A DNA stretch of 36,114 bases, taken from assembly GCA_023433305.1 (NCBI GenBank), contig JAEZCZ010000108.1, forward strand, positions 1 to 36,114, given 5' to 3'. The position numbers and the translations under genes were made by a program. The notes under the pieces are model-generated. The model did not search any database and was not told where the DNA came from. It was given only the letters and a program-made list of their open reading frames with translations. Shown piece by piece: positions 24,008-32,571 of the stretch; position 1 is the stretch's first letter, and each line of letters begins with the position of its first letter. The stretch is from Pseudomonadota bacterium. GTDB lineage: Bacteria > Pseudomonadota > Alphaproteobacteria > Sphingomonadales > Sphingomonadaceae.

Positions 24008-24508
24008 ATGACCCTGACTGTCTTTCACAAGAATGACGTGATCGCGCGCGGCTCACGCGAGGACATCGTGCCCGCGATGCGGGCTTTGCAGCCGCTCGAT
24101 CGGACTAGCGACCTGCTGGCCTTCGATGACGAGACGGGTCGCCAGATCGATATCGATTTGAGGCCCGAGGCCGCACCATCACGGCGACGCGGCCGTCCTG
24201 CCCTCGGCGTCGAAGCCAAGGAGGTGACATTGCTCCCGCGCCACTGGGAATGGCTGTCCAGCCAGCGCGGCGGCGCATCCGCGACTTTGCGCAAGCTGGT
24301 CGAGGAAGCGCTCCGGAAGGGCCGGACGGCCAAAGACCACCACGACACTGCCTACCGCTTCCTTCACGTGATGGCCGGCAACCTGCCCCACTTCGTGGAT
24401 GCGGTCCGCGAGATGTATGCGGGCAACAAAGTCGGCTACGACCACTTCACGTTTGAATGGCCGCGGGACATCCGCGATCACGGCAGAAGACTGGCATTTC
24501 CCGAATGA
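24008..24508 (+). CDS. DUF2239 family protein
   Basis: The 166-aa protein starts MTLTVFHKNDVIARGSREDI and has RRRGRPALGVEAKEVTLLPR plus HWEWLSSQRGGASATLRKLV, features of DUF2239. Function unknown. The ATG is preceded by GGAGG 5 nt upstream. Its TGA overlaps the ATG of truB (ATGA), so it is translationally linked to the RNA operon. A longer frame from 23984 is less well supported. Confidence 0.85.
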   Translation: MTLTVFHKNDVIARGSREDIVPAMRALQPLDRTSDLLAFDDETGRQIDIDLRPEAAPSRRRGRPALGVEAKEVTLLPRHWEWLSSQRGGASATLRKLVEEALRKGRTAKDHHDTAYRFLHVMAGNLPHFVDAVREMYAGNKVGYDHFTFEWPRDIRDHGRRLAFPE

Positions 24509-25497
24509 GCGAGCAGGCGATCAAGTCCCAGCCGCACGGCTGGCTCGTGCTCGAGAAGCCGCGCGGCCTGGGCTCGACCCAGGCGGTGGCGGCGGTCAAG
24601 CGTGTGCTGCGCAAGGCCGGCTACGGCAAGGTCAAGATCGGCCATGGCGGCACGCTCGATCCGCTAGCGGAGGGCGTGCTGCCGATCGCGCTCGGCGAGG
24701 CCACTAAGCTCGCAGGCCGCATGCTCGACGCGAGCAAGACTTATGCGTTCACCATCCAGTTCGGCACGGAAACCGATACGCTCGACGGGGAGGGTGGGGT
24801 TGTCGCGACAAGTGACGTCCGCCCACCGCTGGCGGCCGTAGCGGCGATCTGCGACCACTTCACCGGCGAGATCGATCAGGTTCCCCCCGCGTATTCTGCG
24901 CTCATGGTGGATGGCCGCCGGGCCTACGACCTCGCCCGTCAAGGCGAAGAGGTCACCCTGGCCGCGCGGCGCGTGACCGTCCACACCCTCGAGATTGAAG
25001 GGGGCGCGATGCAATCGGAGGCCACCTCGTCGTTTGCCAGCAACGATGCTTTCGCACCCGCGGCGCCCCTGGAAGTGGCGGAAAGCGTCACGCTGGTGGC
25101 GAAAGTCTCGAAGGGCACTTACATCCGATCGCTCGCGCGCGACATGGCGCATGCACTCGGAACGGTTGGTCATGTCAGCTACCTGAGGCGCACGAAGGCC
25201 GGACCGTTTACCGAAGCCCACGCGATTTCGCTGGACTTTCTGAATGAAATCGGCAACGGCGCGCGCCTTGAAGACCACCTCCTGCCGCTGGAGGCGGGGC
25301 TGGACGGTATCCCGGCCCTGACCCTCGCTCCGGAAAGTGCGCAGGCGGCCCGCCAGGGCCGGGTCCTTTCCGGAATGCTCGAACCCGACGGGCTCTATTT
25401 CGCAACGGCCGGCAAAGTCCCCGTGGCGCTGATGGAACTTTCGGGCGGATCGGCGAAAGTCGTCCGAGGGTTCAATTTCACCGATACCGCGGAGTAG
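24505..25497 (+). CDS. truB: tRNA pseudouridine55 synthase TruB
   Basis: The 330-aa protein has the catalytic GGTLDPLAEGVLP motif (Asp52, equivalent to E. coli Asp48), YAFTIQFGTETDTLD, QVPPAYSALMVDGRRAYDLA, KGTYIRSLARDMA, and a C-terminal PUA-like region. It makes pseudouridine at tRNA position 55. There is an Ala/Ser-rich insert of about 20 residues (SEATSSFASNDAFAPAAPLE) before the KGTYIRS motif. Start fixed by overlap with the DUF2239 gene. Confidence 0.96.
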   Translation: MSEQAIKSQPHGWLVLEKPRGLGSTQAVAAVKRVLRKAGYGKVKIGHGGTLDPLAEGVLPIALGEATKLAGRMLDASKTYAFTIQFGTETDTLDGEGGVVATSDVRPPLAAVAAICDHFTGEIDQVPPAYSALMVDGRRAYDLARQGEEVTLAARRVTVHTLEIEGGAMQSEATSSFASNDAFAPAAPLEVAESVTLVAKVSKGTYIRSLARDMAHALGTVGHVSYLRRTKAGPFTEAHAISLDFLNEIGNGARLEDHLLPLEAGLDGIPALTLAPESAQAARQGRVLSGMLEPDGLYFATAGKVPVALMELSGGSAKVVRGFNFTDTAE

Positions 25498-25502
25498 AAC
25501 GA

Positions 25503-25772
25503 ATGTCGGTTACCGCCGAAAAGAAGCAAGAAATTATCAAGGACAACGCCCAGGCCAAGGGCGATACCGGATCTCCCGAAGTCCAGGTCGCGATCCTCAC
25601 CGAGCGCATCCGTAACCTGACAGAACACTTCAAGGACCACCACAAGGACAACCACTCGCGTCGCGGGCTCCTGATGATGGTCAACAAGCGTCGTAGCCTG
25701 CTCGCCTATCTCAAGAAGAAGGACGTCGAGCGGTACAACAACCTGATCCAGAAGCTGGGTCTGAGGAAATAA
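25503..25772 (+). CDS. rpsO: 30S ribosomal protein S15
   Basis: The 89-aa protein is full length, with DTGSPEVQVAILTERI, HFKDHHKDNHSRRGLL and the RRSLLAYLKKKD motif of S15. It binds the central domain of 16S rRNA. It starts 5 bp after truB and is followed by a terminator. Autoregulation by S15 of its own leader is known in other bacteria, but nothing of that kind was resolved here. Confidence 0.98.
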   Translation: MSVTAEKKQEIIKDNAQAKGDTGSPEVQVAILTERIRNLTEHFKDHHKDNHSRRGLLMMVNKRRSLLAYLKKKDVERYNNLIQKLGLRK

Positions 25773-25783
25773 GAGTTTAGCGG

Positions 25784-25811
25784 AAAGGCGGCTCAAGAGA
25801 GCCGCCTTTTT
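25784..25811 (+). terminator. Factor-independent terminator after rpsO
   Basis: AAAGGCGGCTC (25784-25794) pairs with GAGCCGCCTTT (25799-25809) around loop AAGA, an 11-bp stem running into a T-run (to 25811). It lies 12 bp after the rpsO stop, so part of the operon message ends here before pnp. Confidence 0.9.
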
Positions 25812-25942
25812 GCATTTTGGCATCCTTCGCAATTCGGTGAAGGGGCCTGGGGCTTGAGGGCCCTACACCGGACCGGGACGGCATCCCCGGCACTTGAGGC
25901 CCCGCGGCGCAATCTGGCCCGCGGGTTCACGAAGGAAAACCA

Positions 25943-28270
25943 ATGTTCGACACGAAAACTGTATCGCTGGAGTGGGGCGGCAAGACCCTCACTCTGGAAA
26001 CCGGCCGCATTGCCCGTCAGGCTGACGGGGCGGTCCTCGCCACCTATGGCGAAACCGTGGTGCTGTGCGCCGTCACCGCCGCGCGTAGCGTGAAGGAAGG
26101 GCAGGACTTCTTCCCGCTCACCGTCCACTATCAGGAAAAGTTCTCCGCCGCCGGGCGCATCCCGGGCGGCTTCTTCAAGCGTGAACGCGGGGCGACCGAG
26201 AAGGAAACGCTCACCAGCCGCCTGATCGACCGGCCGATCCGTCCGCTGTTCCCGGAAGGGTTCTACAACGAGATCAACGTCATCGCGCAGGTGCTGAGTT
26301 ATGACGGCGAGACCGAAGCCGATATCGTGGCCATGATCGCCGCGTCTGCCGCGCTGACCATTTCGGGCGTTCCGTTCATGGGCCCGATCGGCGCCGCGCG
26401 CGTGGGATTCAAGGACGGCGAGTACCAGCTTAACCCGTCGATGGCGGAAGTGGCCGAGGGCCGCCTCGATCTCGTCGTCGCAGCCACGCATGACGCGGTG
26501 ATGATGGTTGAATCCGAAGCCAAGGAATTGACCGAAGACGAGATGCTCGGCGCGGTCATGTTTGCGCACGACGAATCCAAGAAGGTCGTCAAGGCCATCG
26601 TCCAGCTCGCCGAACAGGCCGCGAAGGAGCCTTGGGAGCTGTCGCCGGTGGCAGACAAGACGGCGGCCCTCGACGAGCTTCGCGGTGTGATCGGCGAGGA
26701 CCTCGCCGCCGCCTACAAGCTCACCGACAAGCAACAGCGCCAGAACGCGATCAATGCCGCGCGCACGAAGGCACGCGAGCATTTCGAGAGCGTCGAAGCT
26801 GCGGATCCGGCGGAATACCTCGGCAAGCTGAAGCTGGTGAAGAAGCTCGAGAGCGACATCGTTCGCAAGGCGATCCTCAAGGATGGCACGCGAATTGACG
26901 GTCGCACCACGACCCAGGTTCGTCCGATCGAAGCGACGGTCGGCTTCCTGCCTCGCACGCACGGTTCGGCGCTGTTCACGCGCGGTGAAACGCAGGCGAT
27001 CTGCACCACCACGCTCGGCACCAAGGACAGCGAGCAGATGATCGACGGCTTGACCGGCCTGTCGTACGAGAGCTTCATGCTGCACTACAACTTCCCGCCC
27101 TATTCGGTCGGTGAAGTTGGCCGTTTCGGCGCTCCGGGCCGGCGTGAAGTCGGGCACGGCAAGCTCGCATGGCGCGCGCTTCGTCCGATGCTTCCGAGCA
27201 AGGAAGAGTTCCCCTACACGATCCGCATCCTTTCCGACATTACCGAGTCCAACGGCTCGAGCTCGATGGCGACGGTTTGCGGCGGCTGTCTCTCGATGAT
27301 GGACGCCGGGGTGCCGATTGCACGGCCGGTTTCGGGCATTGCGATGGGCCTGATCCTCGAGGGTGACGAGTTCACGGTGCTCTCCGACATCCTCGGCGAC
27401 GAGGATCACCTCGGCGACATGGACTTCAAGGTGGCCGGAACGAGCGAAGGTATCACCTCGCTTCAAATGGACATCAAGGTAGCCGGGATTACCCGCGAGA
27501 TCATGCAGCAGGCTCTGGCCCAGGCCAAGGAAGGCCGTGCCCACATCCTGGGCGAGATGACCAAGGCGCTGGGGACGGCCCGCACCGAACTGTCGGCGCA
27601 CGCCCCGCGGATCGAGACGATGCAGATCGACAAGTCCAAGATCCGCGACGTCATCGGAACCGGCGGCAAGGTGATCCGCGAGATCGTCGCGGAAACCGGC
27701 GCCAAGGTCGACATCGACGACGAAGGCGTGATCAAGATCTCCTCGTCCGATCTCACCCAGATCGAGGCGGCCAAGAAGTGGATCCAGGGCATCGTCGAAG
27801 AGCCCGAGATCGGCAAGATCTACACCGGCAAGGTGGTCAACATTGTCGACTTCGGCGCGTTCGTGAACTTCATGGGCGGCAAGGACGGCCTCGTCCACGT
27901 CTCCGAAATGAAGAACGAGCGGGTCGAGAAGCCAACCGACGTGGTTTCCGAGGGCCAGGAAGTTAAGGTCAAGGTCCTCGAGGTCGACAACCGTGGCAAG
28001 GTCCGCCTGTCGATGCGGGTGGTCGATCAGGAAACCGGCGAGGAACTCGAAGATACCCGTCCTCCGCGCGAGCCGAGAGGCGATCGGGAAGGCGGTCGCG
28101 GCGGACGCGACGGCGACCGTCGGGGGCCTCGTGGCGGCGGTCGCGATCGTGACCGCGGACCGAGGGGAGACCGGGGCCGGGATCGCGAGGATCGCCCGCG
28201 GCGAGACCGCGATGGCAATGACGGTGGGCCCGCCCCCGATCACATTCCGGCGTTCCTGAAGGACGATTAA
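25943..28270 (+). CDS. pnp: Polyribonucleotide nucleotidyltransferase (PNPase)
   Basis: The 775-aa protein has two RNase PH domains with an alpha-helical linker; LTSRLIDRPIRPLFPEGFYN marks the first, ERPYTIRILSD-like EFPYTIRILSDITESNGSSS the second. It also has a KH domain (KIRDVIGTGGKVIRE near 565) and an S1 domain (KIYTGKVVNIVDFGAFVNF near 623). It degrades RNA 3'-5' by phosphorolysis. From about 706 the protein has an Arg/Gly/Asp-rich tail (many RGG/RDR repeats), ending HIPAFLKDD. GAAGGA lies upstream of ATG. It follows rpsO after a terminator and 130 bp. Confidence 0.98.
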   Translation: MFDTKTVSLEWGGKTLTLETGRIARQADGAVLATYGETVVLCAVTAARSVKEGQDFFPLTVHYQEKFSAAGRIPGGFFKRERGATEKETLTSRLIDRPIRPLFPEGFYNEINVIAQVLSYDGETEADIVAMIAASAALTISGVPFMGPIGAARVGFKDGEYQLNPSMAEVAEGRLDLVVAATHDAVMMVESEAKELTEDEMLGAVMFAHDESKKVVKAIVQLAEQAAKEPWELSPVADKTAALDELRGVIGEDLAAAYKLTDKQQRQNAINAARTKAREHFESVEAADPAEYLGKLKLVKKLESDIVRKAILKDGTRIDGRTTTQVRPIEATVGFLPRTHGSALFTRGETQAICTTTLGTKDSEQMIDGLTGLSYESFMLHYNFPPYSVGEVGRFGAPGRREVGHGKLAWRALRPMLPSKEEFPYTIRILSDITESNGSSSMATVCGGCLSMMDAGVPIARPVSGIAMGLILEGDEFTVLSDILGDEDHLGDMDFKVAGTSEGITSLQMDIKVAGITREIMQQALAQAKEGRAHILGEMTKALGTARTELSAHAPRIETMQIDKSKIRDVIGTGGKVIREIVAETGAKVDIDDEGVIKISSSDLTQIEAAKKWIQGIVEEPEIGKIYTGKVVNIVDFGAFVNFMGGKDGLVHVSEMKNERVEKPTDVVSEGQEVKVKVLEVDNRGKVRLSMRVVDQETGEELEDTRPPREPRGDREGGRGGRDGDRRGPRGGGRDRDRGPRGDRGRDREDRPRRDRDGNDGGPAPDHIPAFLKDD

Positions 28271-28295
28271 GGTTTAGGGAAAGCCTAACGAAAAC

Positions 28296-28330
28296 AGGGC
28301 CGTGAGGAGCAATCCTCACGGCCCTTTTTT
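28296..28330. terminator. Terminator after pnp, probably bidirectional
   Basis: AGGGCCGTGAGGA (28296-28308) pairs with TCCTCACGGCCCT (28313-28325) around a GCAA tetraloop, followed by a T-run to 28330. CCTAAC (28284-28289) and GTTAGG (28331-28336) extend the dyad. On the minus strand the stem is followed by TGTTTT, so it could also end the convergent transcript from 28375-31224. Confidence 0.92.
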
Positions 28331-28374
28331 GTTAGGCGCGCGTTCGCTCTGCCTGGCTCGCGCTGTTTGCGGCC

Positions 28375-31224
28375 TTATCCGTGCGCTCCGAAATGATTGG
28401 CGATCGCGGTGCTGATGCGTAGCGAGAGCGCGTAGGCGTGCTCGATCGGATCGATGTAAGCGCGGCGGATGGCTTCGTAGCCTTCATCCCCGCCCTCCGG
28501 ATAATCGGTCGGTTCGGACATGGTGAAGTCGCCGATCTTGGGGAAGCTCGTGGGGTAGGCGCGTCGTAGCTGCGCCAGCGCTTCTTCGATCCTGAGCGTA
28601 AAGACCATTTCGAGCACGTCCTCGCGCGCAACGTCGTTGGCCCGGCTGAAGGCTGGGATCGAGACCGCGCGAAGGAACATGAACTGGAACAGGGCGAGAC
28701 GTAGCGCATGACATACTCCGATCGCGCGGCGCACATACTCGCGATCCGGCGGAGGGCTCTCGTCGGGGATCAGGTCGAGCAACCGATGCAACTTGAGCGC
28801 GTCGACCCTAAGCCGCGACGCGAGGCGGCGGAACACGCCGACGCGGTCGTCTTTCACGAGGTACTCGGCGAGTGCCTCGCAGGGCCCTGACAGCTCCGTC
28901 TCGGTGCCGCGATAGGGACGGCTCGCCCAATACGCCGAATTGAACAGCTCGCCGTAAGCGGCGACAGTCTTGACGCTGGCCAGCGCGTTGGCTGCGCGGA
29001 CCAACCCGGTGATCTGTCTCCCGCGCTCACTTTCGGTCAGGAGCTGTGCCAGTTCCTCATAACTGCCTTCCGCGGCGCTGCCGATGCCGGCGATCACGTT
29101 CACCGGGTACCCGAGCTGCTGCAGGATCGCGTTGTGGGGAATGGCGCGTATTTGCCGGAGGCTCATCTCGCGGTCGGCAGCCAGGTCGGATTGCCGCCGC
29201 GAAACGCGGCTGCCGGTCGGGTTGAGTAGCCCGAGACCGAAGGCGGTCACCGCCCTCGCATAAGTCCGGCTTTCGAGATGTTGGCGCTGGTGATCCTTGA
29301 TGGCGCGATAGAAGTCGAGGCTGAGGTCCGTGCGGAGATAGAATGGGTCCACCGCCACGCTGGAATCGGCCTCGACCAGTGGCGCTTCAGCGATACCGGA
29401 CAGGGTCGCCAGCGCGAGCTCGTGGGTGCCGAAAAGCAGGTACCCGTCGCCGCCCTGGAAGCTGACCTCGGGCTCGAGCCGGATGGCGGCGTCCGCAAAC
29501 CGTCGCCGCGCCCAAGGGGTAAGTGCCCAGGCCAGCCGGTCCGAGAGCGATTGGGGGTGCGCGCCGCGGCCCATGCTCTCGCCGTGCGTGTTGAACACGA
29601 GCGCAGCCACATCGGTAAGCTCGTTGGCTTGCATGGCCTCGGCCAACCGACCCTGCAGGCGCTCGATGGCGAGGCTGGCCGGAATCTGACCGACGAAGCG
29701 CCCTGCGTCTGAGAAGCCGGTCTGGATCGAGACCCGCCCGCGCCGGCGGGCATAGGCGCGATATTCTTCCTCTCCGAGCAGAGCATCGAGAAAGCGCCCG
29801 CCGTGCTCAAGTGCCTGCTCAGTTTCGAACAGCGGCGAAACGTCGACTATGTCGTCGATGCCGAACAACTTGGCGAAGTACAGCGCGGCGAGGATCGTCG
29901 CGGGTTCCTCGCTCTCCGCCACGAGCATGCGGATTGGGGCGTCGGCATCGATGTGATGAAGAATCTGCGCCATGGCGAGGAATTGTCGGATCGCGGTCGA
30001 GCTCTCGATGGCCAGCGCCGCGAAGTTCGAGCGCAGCGGCCGGGCCGCGGCAATGCTCCTGCGCAAGTGCACGACCGCGCTTTTGCTCGATAAATCCAGC
30101 TCATTATGCGGGTCGAGCCGACGGCGGACTGCGTTGTGGAGCTGTTTCGCGTTCACACGAAAGTGAATCCAGCCCATGCCGAGCCCATCCGCGCGCATGG
30201 CAGCGGCAAGCGTCTTGAGCGCAACCGCTCTATCCACATTGGCCGTGACGGCGTCTTGCTCCAGCGCCTCGACATGCTGGGTGAGTGAGAGAAGCTTGTG
30301 CGAGTGGTCCGCGGTGAGGCGATTGGCGGCCTCCGAGAGTGCGGCAGGATCGGACAGGTCGCCCGCAAAATCGTTGGCGCGGTCCGCCGCATAGCCAGCC
30401 GCCGGGCGTAGGTTCCCCAGCAACGCGTGGTCGGGATCGATCGCCTCTAGCGCGCCTACATAGCGAGCGAGCCGTTCGGCCTTCTCGCCGAGGCGAAACC
30501 CGATCGACTGCGCCCATCCGATATCGGTGCGCCCGTCCATGTCGTAGCCGACCCAGGTGGCGAAGCGGAACGGCAGTGGTCGAAATGCTGCCCAATCTGC
30601 GGGCCAGCGCCGCTGCGCTTCGGTAAGCAGGCGACGCACGATGGCGTCGCGCGCGTCCTGGGCATGCGCGAGGGCTTTCATCGCCTGCGTATGCTCGTGG
30701 GCCAGGGTGATCTCGGGGCGGCCGGTGGCCACGACGCACACGCCAGCGTCGACAGGTTCCTCGCGGCTCGCCGCTTGCGCCACTGCCTCCGATTGGGCGG
30801 GGCTCAGCAGAAAGGTCGGATGGGCCGTGAAGACGGCGTGCAACATGGGCTGCTCCCATCGCGCGCGAAACGTGGCAAAGTCCTCGACCTCGGACATTTC
30901 CCTGCGGACGTCGGAACCCGACGGCAATTTGACCGGCGAGACGAGGCGGCGCAGCCGTTCCGCGCGGCTTCGGAGTGCGTCGCATTCAAGCTCGGCAATA
31001 AGGCCGCTGCAATCGTCCAGGGTGAGATCGCCCGCTTCGAGCAAGCGGGAGAGCTCCAGGGAAAGTTGGAAAACGGGGTTGAACAACGGCGTATCTGCCG
31101 TCCGAAGGTGCAACGCTTTCAGGCGGTCGGTGAGATCATCCACCGCGAGTGGGGTGCTGTCTGCCACCGAAGAGAGGCTCAAGGCCTCCATGCACGAAAG
31201 AGAAGCAGATGTGCGGTCCGGCAT
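28375..31224 (-). CDS. Divergent phosphoenolpyruvate carboxylase homologue
   Basis: The 949-aa protein follows the PEPC layout: FTAHPTF at 132-138 (His135; E. coli LTAHPTE His138), DVSPLFETEQAL (about 465), GFSDAGRFVG (about 505) for GYSDSAKDAG, NTHGESMGRGAHP (about 542-556) for FHGRGGTVGRGGGP, and GSRVSRR plus IRAIP later. The fold is clear, but the catalytic Lys of SAKDAG is Arg, the HGRGG loop reads THGES (Arg lost), TEQGE is missing and the C-terminus is AHG rather than NTG. Enzyme activity is therefore uncertain. ATG 31224 has AAGGA 6 nt upstream. It is convergent with pnp. Confidence 0.85.
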   Translation of the reverse strand: MPDRTSASLSCMEALSLSSVADSTPLAVDDLTDRLKALHLRTADTPLFNPVFQLSLELSRLLEAGDLTLDDCSGLIAELECDALRSRAERLRRLVSPVKLPSGSDVRREMSEVEDFATFRARWEQPMLHAVFTAHPTFLLSPAQSEAVAQAASREEPVDAGVCVVATGRPEITLAHEHTQAMKALAHAQDARDAIVRRLLTEAQRRWPADWAAFRPLPFRFATWVGYDMDGRTDIGWAQSIGFRLGEKAERLARYVGALEAIDPDHALLGNLRPAAGYAADRANDFAGDLSDPAALSEAANRLTADHSHKLLSLTQHVEALEQDAVTANVDRAVALKTLAAAMRADGLGMGWIHFRVNAKQLHNAVRRRLDPHNELDLSSKSAVVHLRRSIAAARPLRSNFAALAIESSTAIRQFLAMAQILHHIDADAPIRMLVAESEEPATILAALYFAKLFGIDDIVDVSPLFETEQALEHGGRFLDALLGEEEYRAYARRRGRVSIQTGFSDAGRFVGQIPASLAIERLQGRLAEAMQANELTDVAALVFNTHGESMGRGAHPQSLSDRLAWALTPWARRRFADAAIRLEPEVSFQGGDGYLLFGTHELALATLSGIAEAPLVEADSSVAVDPFYLRTDLSLDFYRAIKDHQRQHLESRTYARAVTAFGLGLLNPTGSRVSRRQSDLAADREMSLRQIRAIPHNAILQQLGYPVNVIAGIGSAAEGSYEELAQLLTESERGRQITGLVRAANALASVKTVAAYGELFNSAYWASRPYRGTETELSGPCEALAEYLVKDDRVGVFRRLASRLRVDALKLHRLLDLIPDESPPPDREYVRRAIGVCHALRLALFQFMFLRAVSIPAFSRANDVAREDVLEMVFTLRIEEALAQLRRAYPTSFPKIGDFTMSEPTDYPEGGDEGYEAIRRAYIDPIEHAYALSLRISTAIANHFGAHG

Positions 31225-31394
31225 GGGGTATCCTTCGGTTCCTGGCGTGGGGGTTAAGGCATGGTTCCCGGGCGACGTTCAAGTCCCGGCCGATCGACTA
31301 GAGTTTCAGGCGACGTCGGCTTACGCGCGCAATGATATGCGCGGAACCGATTGCTACGGATGGGCTGGCGGCGAACATGGTGTAGGGAGGCGGG

Positions 31395-32075
31395 ATGATC
31401 GCCCGCGAGCTTCTCGGAACCGCGCAAGTCCCCGGTGGGGAAGAATTGCGGTTATTCCGTCACGGGCGGGACTTCATGATCGTCCTCGACCGAAACGAGC
31501 TGATGAGCACGCGGATGCGCGGATCCGAGGAAGCGCTCGCCACCATGACGCTGGAGCGGTTGACGGCCCCTTCGCCGAGGCTCTTGATCGGCGGCTACGG
31601 GATGGGTTTCACATTGCGAGCCGCCTTGGCCGCGCACCCGCGGGCCCGCGTCACCATAGCCGAGCTGGTGCCGGAGATCGTCGAATGGGCCTGCGGCCCG
31701 ATGGCCGAACTTACGGCCGGTTGCCTGGATGACGCACGAGTTACGCTGCAGATGGGCGACGTATCTGCGGCGATCGACGATGCAGCAGACGGCACCTCCG
31801 ACTGCTACGATGCCATCCTTCTCGATGTAGATAACGGCCCCGACGGCTTGGTCCGCGCCGAGAACGGACGCATCTATTCCTTCGCCGGTCTGCGTGCCGC
31901 CAGGGCCGCGTTGGCGCGGGGCGGGGTGCTGGCGGTCTGGTCGGCCGCACGGGATGGCGCGTTCACGCGACGGCTGGAGAAGGCCGGCTTCCTGGTGGAG
32001 GAAGTCGAAGTTCGCGCCCGGCCCAACAACAAGGGCCCCCGGCACACGATCTGGTTCGCGCAAGCGAAGCTGTGA
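31395..32075 (+). CDS. Spermidine-synthase-like (class-I methyltransferase fold) protein
   Basis: The 226-aa protein has the nucleotide-binding LLIGGYGMGFTLRAAL glycine-rich loop, followed by TIAELVPEIVEW, and later AILLDVDNGPDG. These are features of the polyamine-synthase / spermidine-synthase-like group. The N-terminal beta-domain is short, and the canonical D-x-x-D aminopropyl site is not evident, so it may use another substrate. It is divergent from the PEPC homologue (170-bp gap, no clear promoter seen). Confidence 0.75.
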   Translation: MIARELLGTAQVPGGEELRLFRHGRDFMIVLDRNELMSTRMRGSEEALATMTLERLTAPSPRLLIGGYGMGFTLRAALAAHPRARVTIAELVPEIVEWACGPMAELTAGCLDDARVTLQMGDVSAAIDDAADGTSDCYDAILLDVDNGPDGLVRAENGRIYSFAGLRAARAALARGGVLAVWSAARDGAFTRRLEKAGFLVEEVEVRARPNNKGPRHTIWFAQAKL

Positions 32076-32268
32076 GCATTTTCGCCGCTGCTCAATAGTT
32101 GGCTAGCTAAAGACCCCGGCCTTCTCAAAACTTGGGCAGACCTAGGCAAACCCCCGTATCTGGGCAATCGGCGGCACTATTGATAGAATATTGAAAAGGC
32201 TGACGATCTTATCGAGCCTGTATCACGGACATTCTGTGAGCGACGAACGCGAGCAAGGGGGGCTTCGT

Positions 32269-32571
32269 ATGTTCGAGGCAAGACTGGCTATTGTTCGGCA
32301 CTTACGCGAGTGTTGGCCATATAGCGAAACCCTGACGCCGAGTTCCCTGTCCCCTACGCCATCGGCGCCCGCATTCGTCCAAGCGGCGCAGGAGCTACAG
32401 GATCATGGGCTGATCATGTACGAGGTCCTGCTTGTCGGCGCCGGGCCGGAGCCGATCTTGCGGGAGGCCATGCTTACCCGAAAGGGTCAGTTCTGGGAGC
32501 CAAACCTAGAGGGTGGCTCAAGCCGCCTTGCACTCCGCGGCGGCCACCTTGGCGCGTGCTGCGAGCCGTAG
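32269..32571 (+). CDS. Small protein of unknown function (paralogue of the gene at 35759)
   Basis: The 100-aa protein starts MFEARLAIVRHLRECWPYSE and has LTPSSL, AFVQAAQELQDHGLIMYEVL and GAGPEPILREAMLTRKG. No family recognised, but the same pattern occurs in the truncated gene at 35759. ATG 32269 follows a GGGGGG sequence about 6 nt upstream; GTG and TTG starts farther up (from 32191) are possible. Its 3' end overlaps the convergent GAF gene by 54 bp. Confidence 0.6.
   Translation: MFEARLAIVRHLRECWPYSETLTPSSLSPTPSAPAFVQAAQELQDHGLIMYEVLLVGAGPEPILREAMLTRKGQFWEPNLEGGSSRLALRGGHLGACCEP

Noticed and set aside
25793..28243. 816-codon open frame antisense to pnp
   Set aside because: No recognisable domain and covers the rpsO terminator; pnp is certain on the plus strand.
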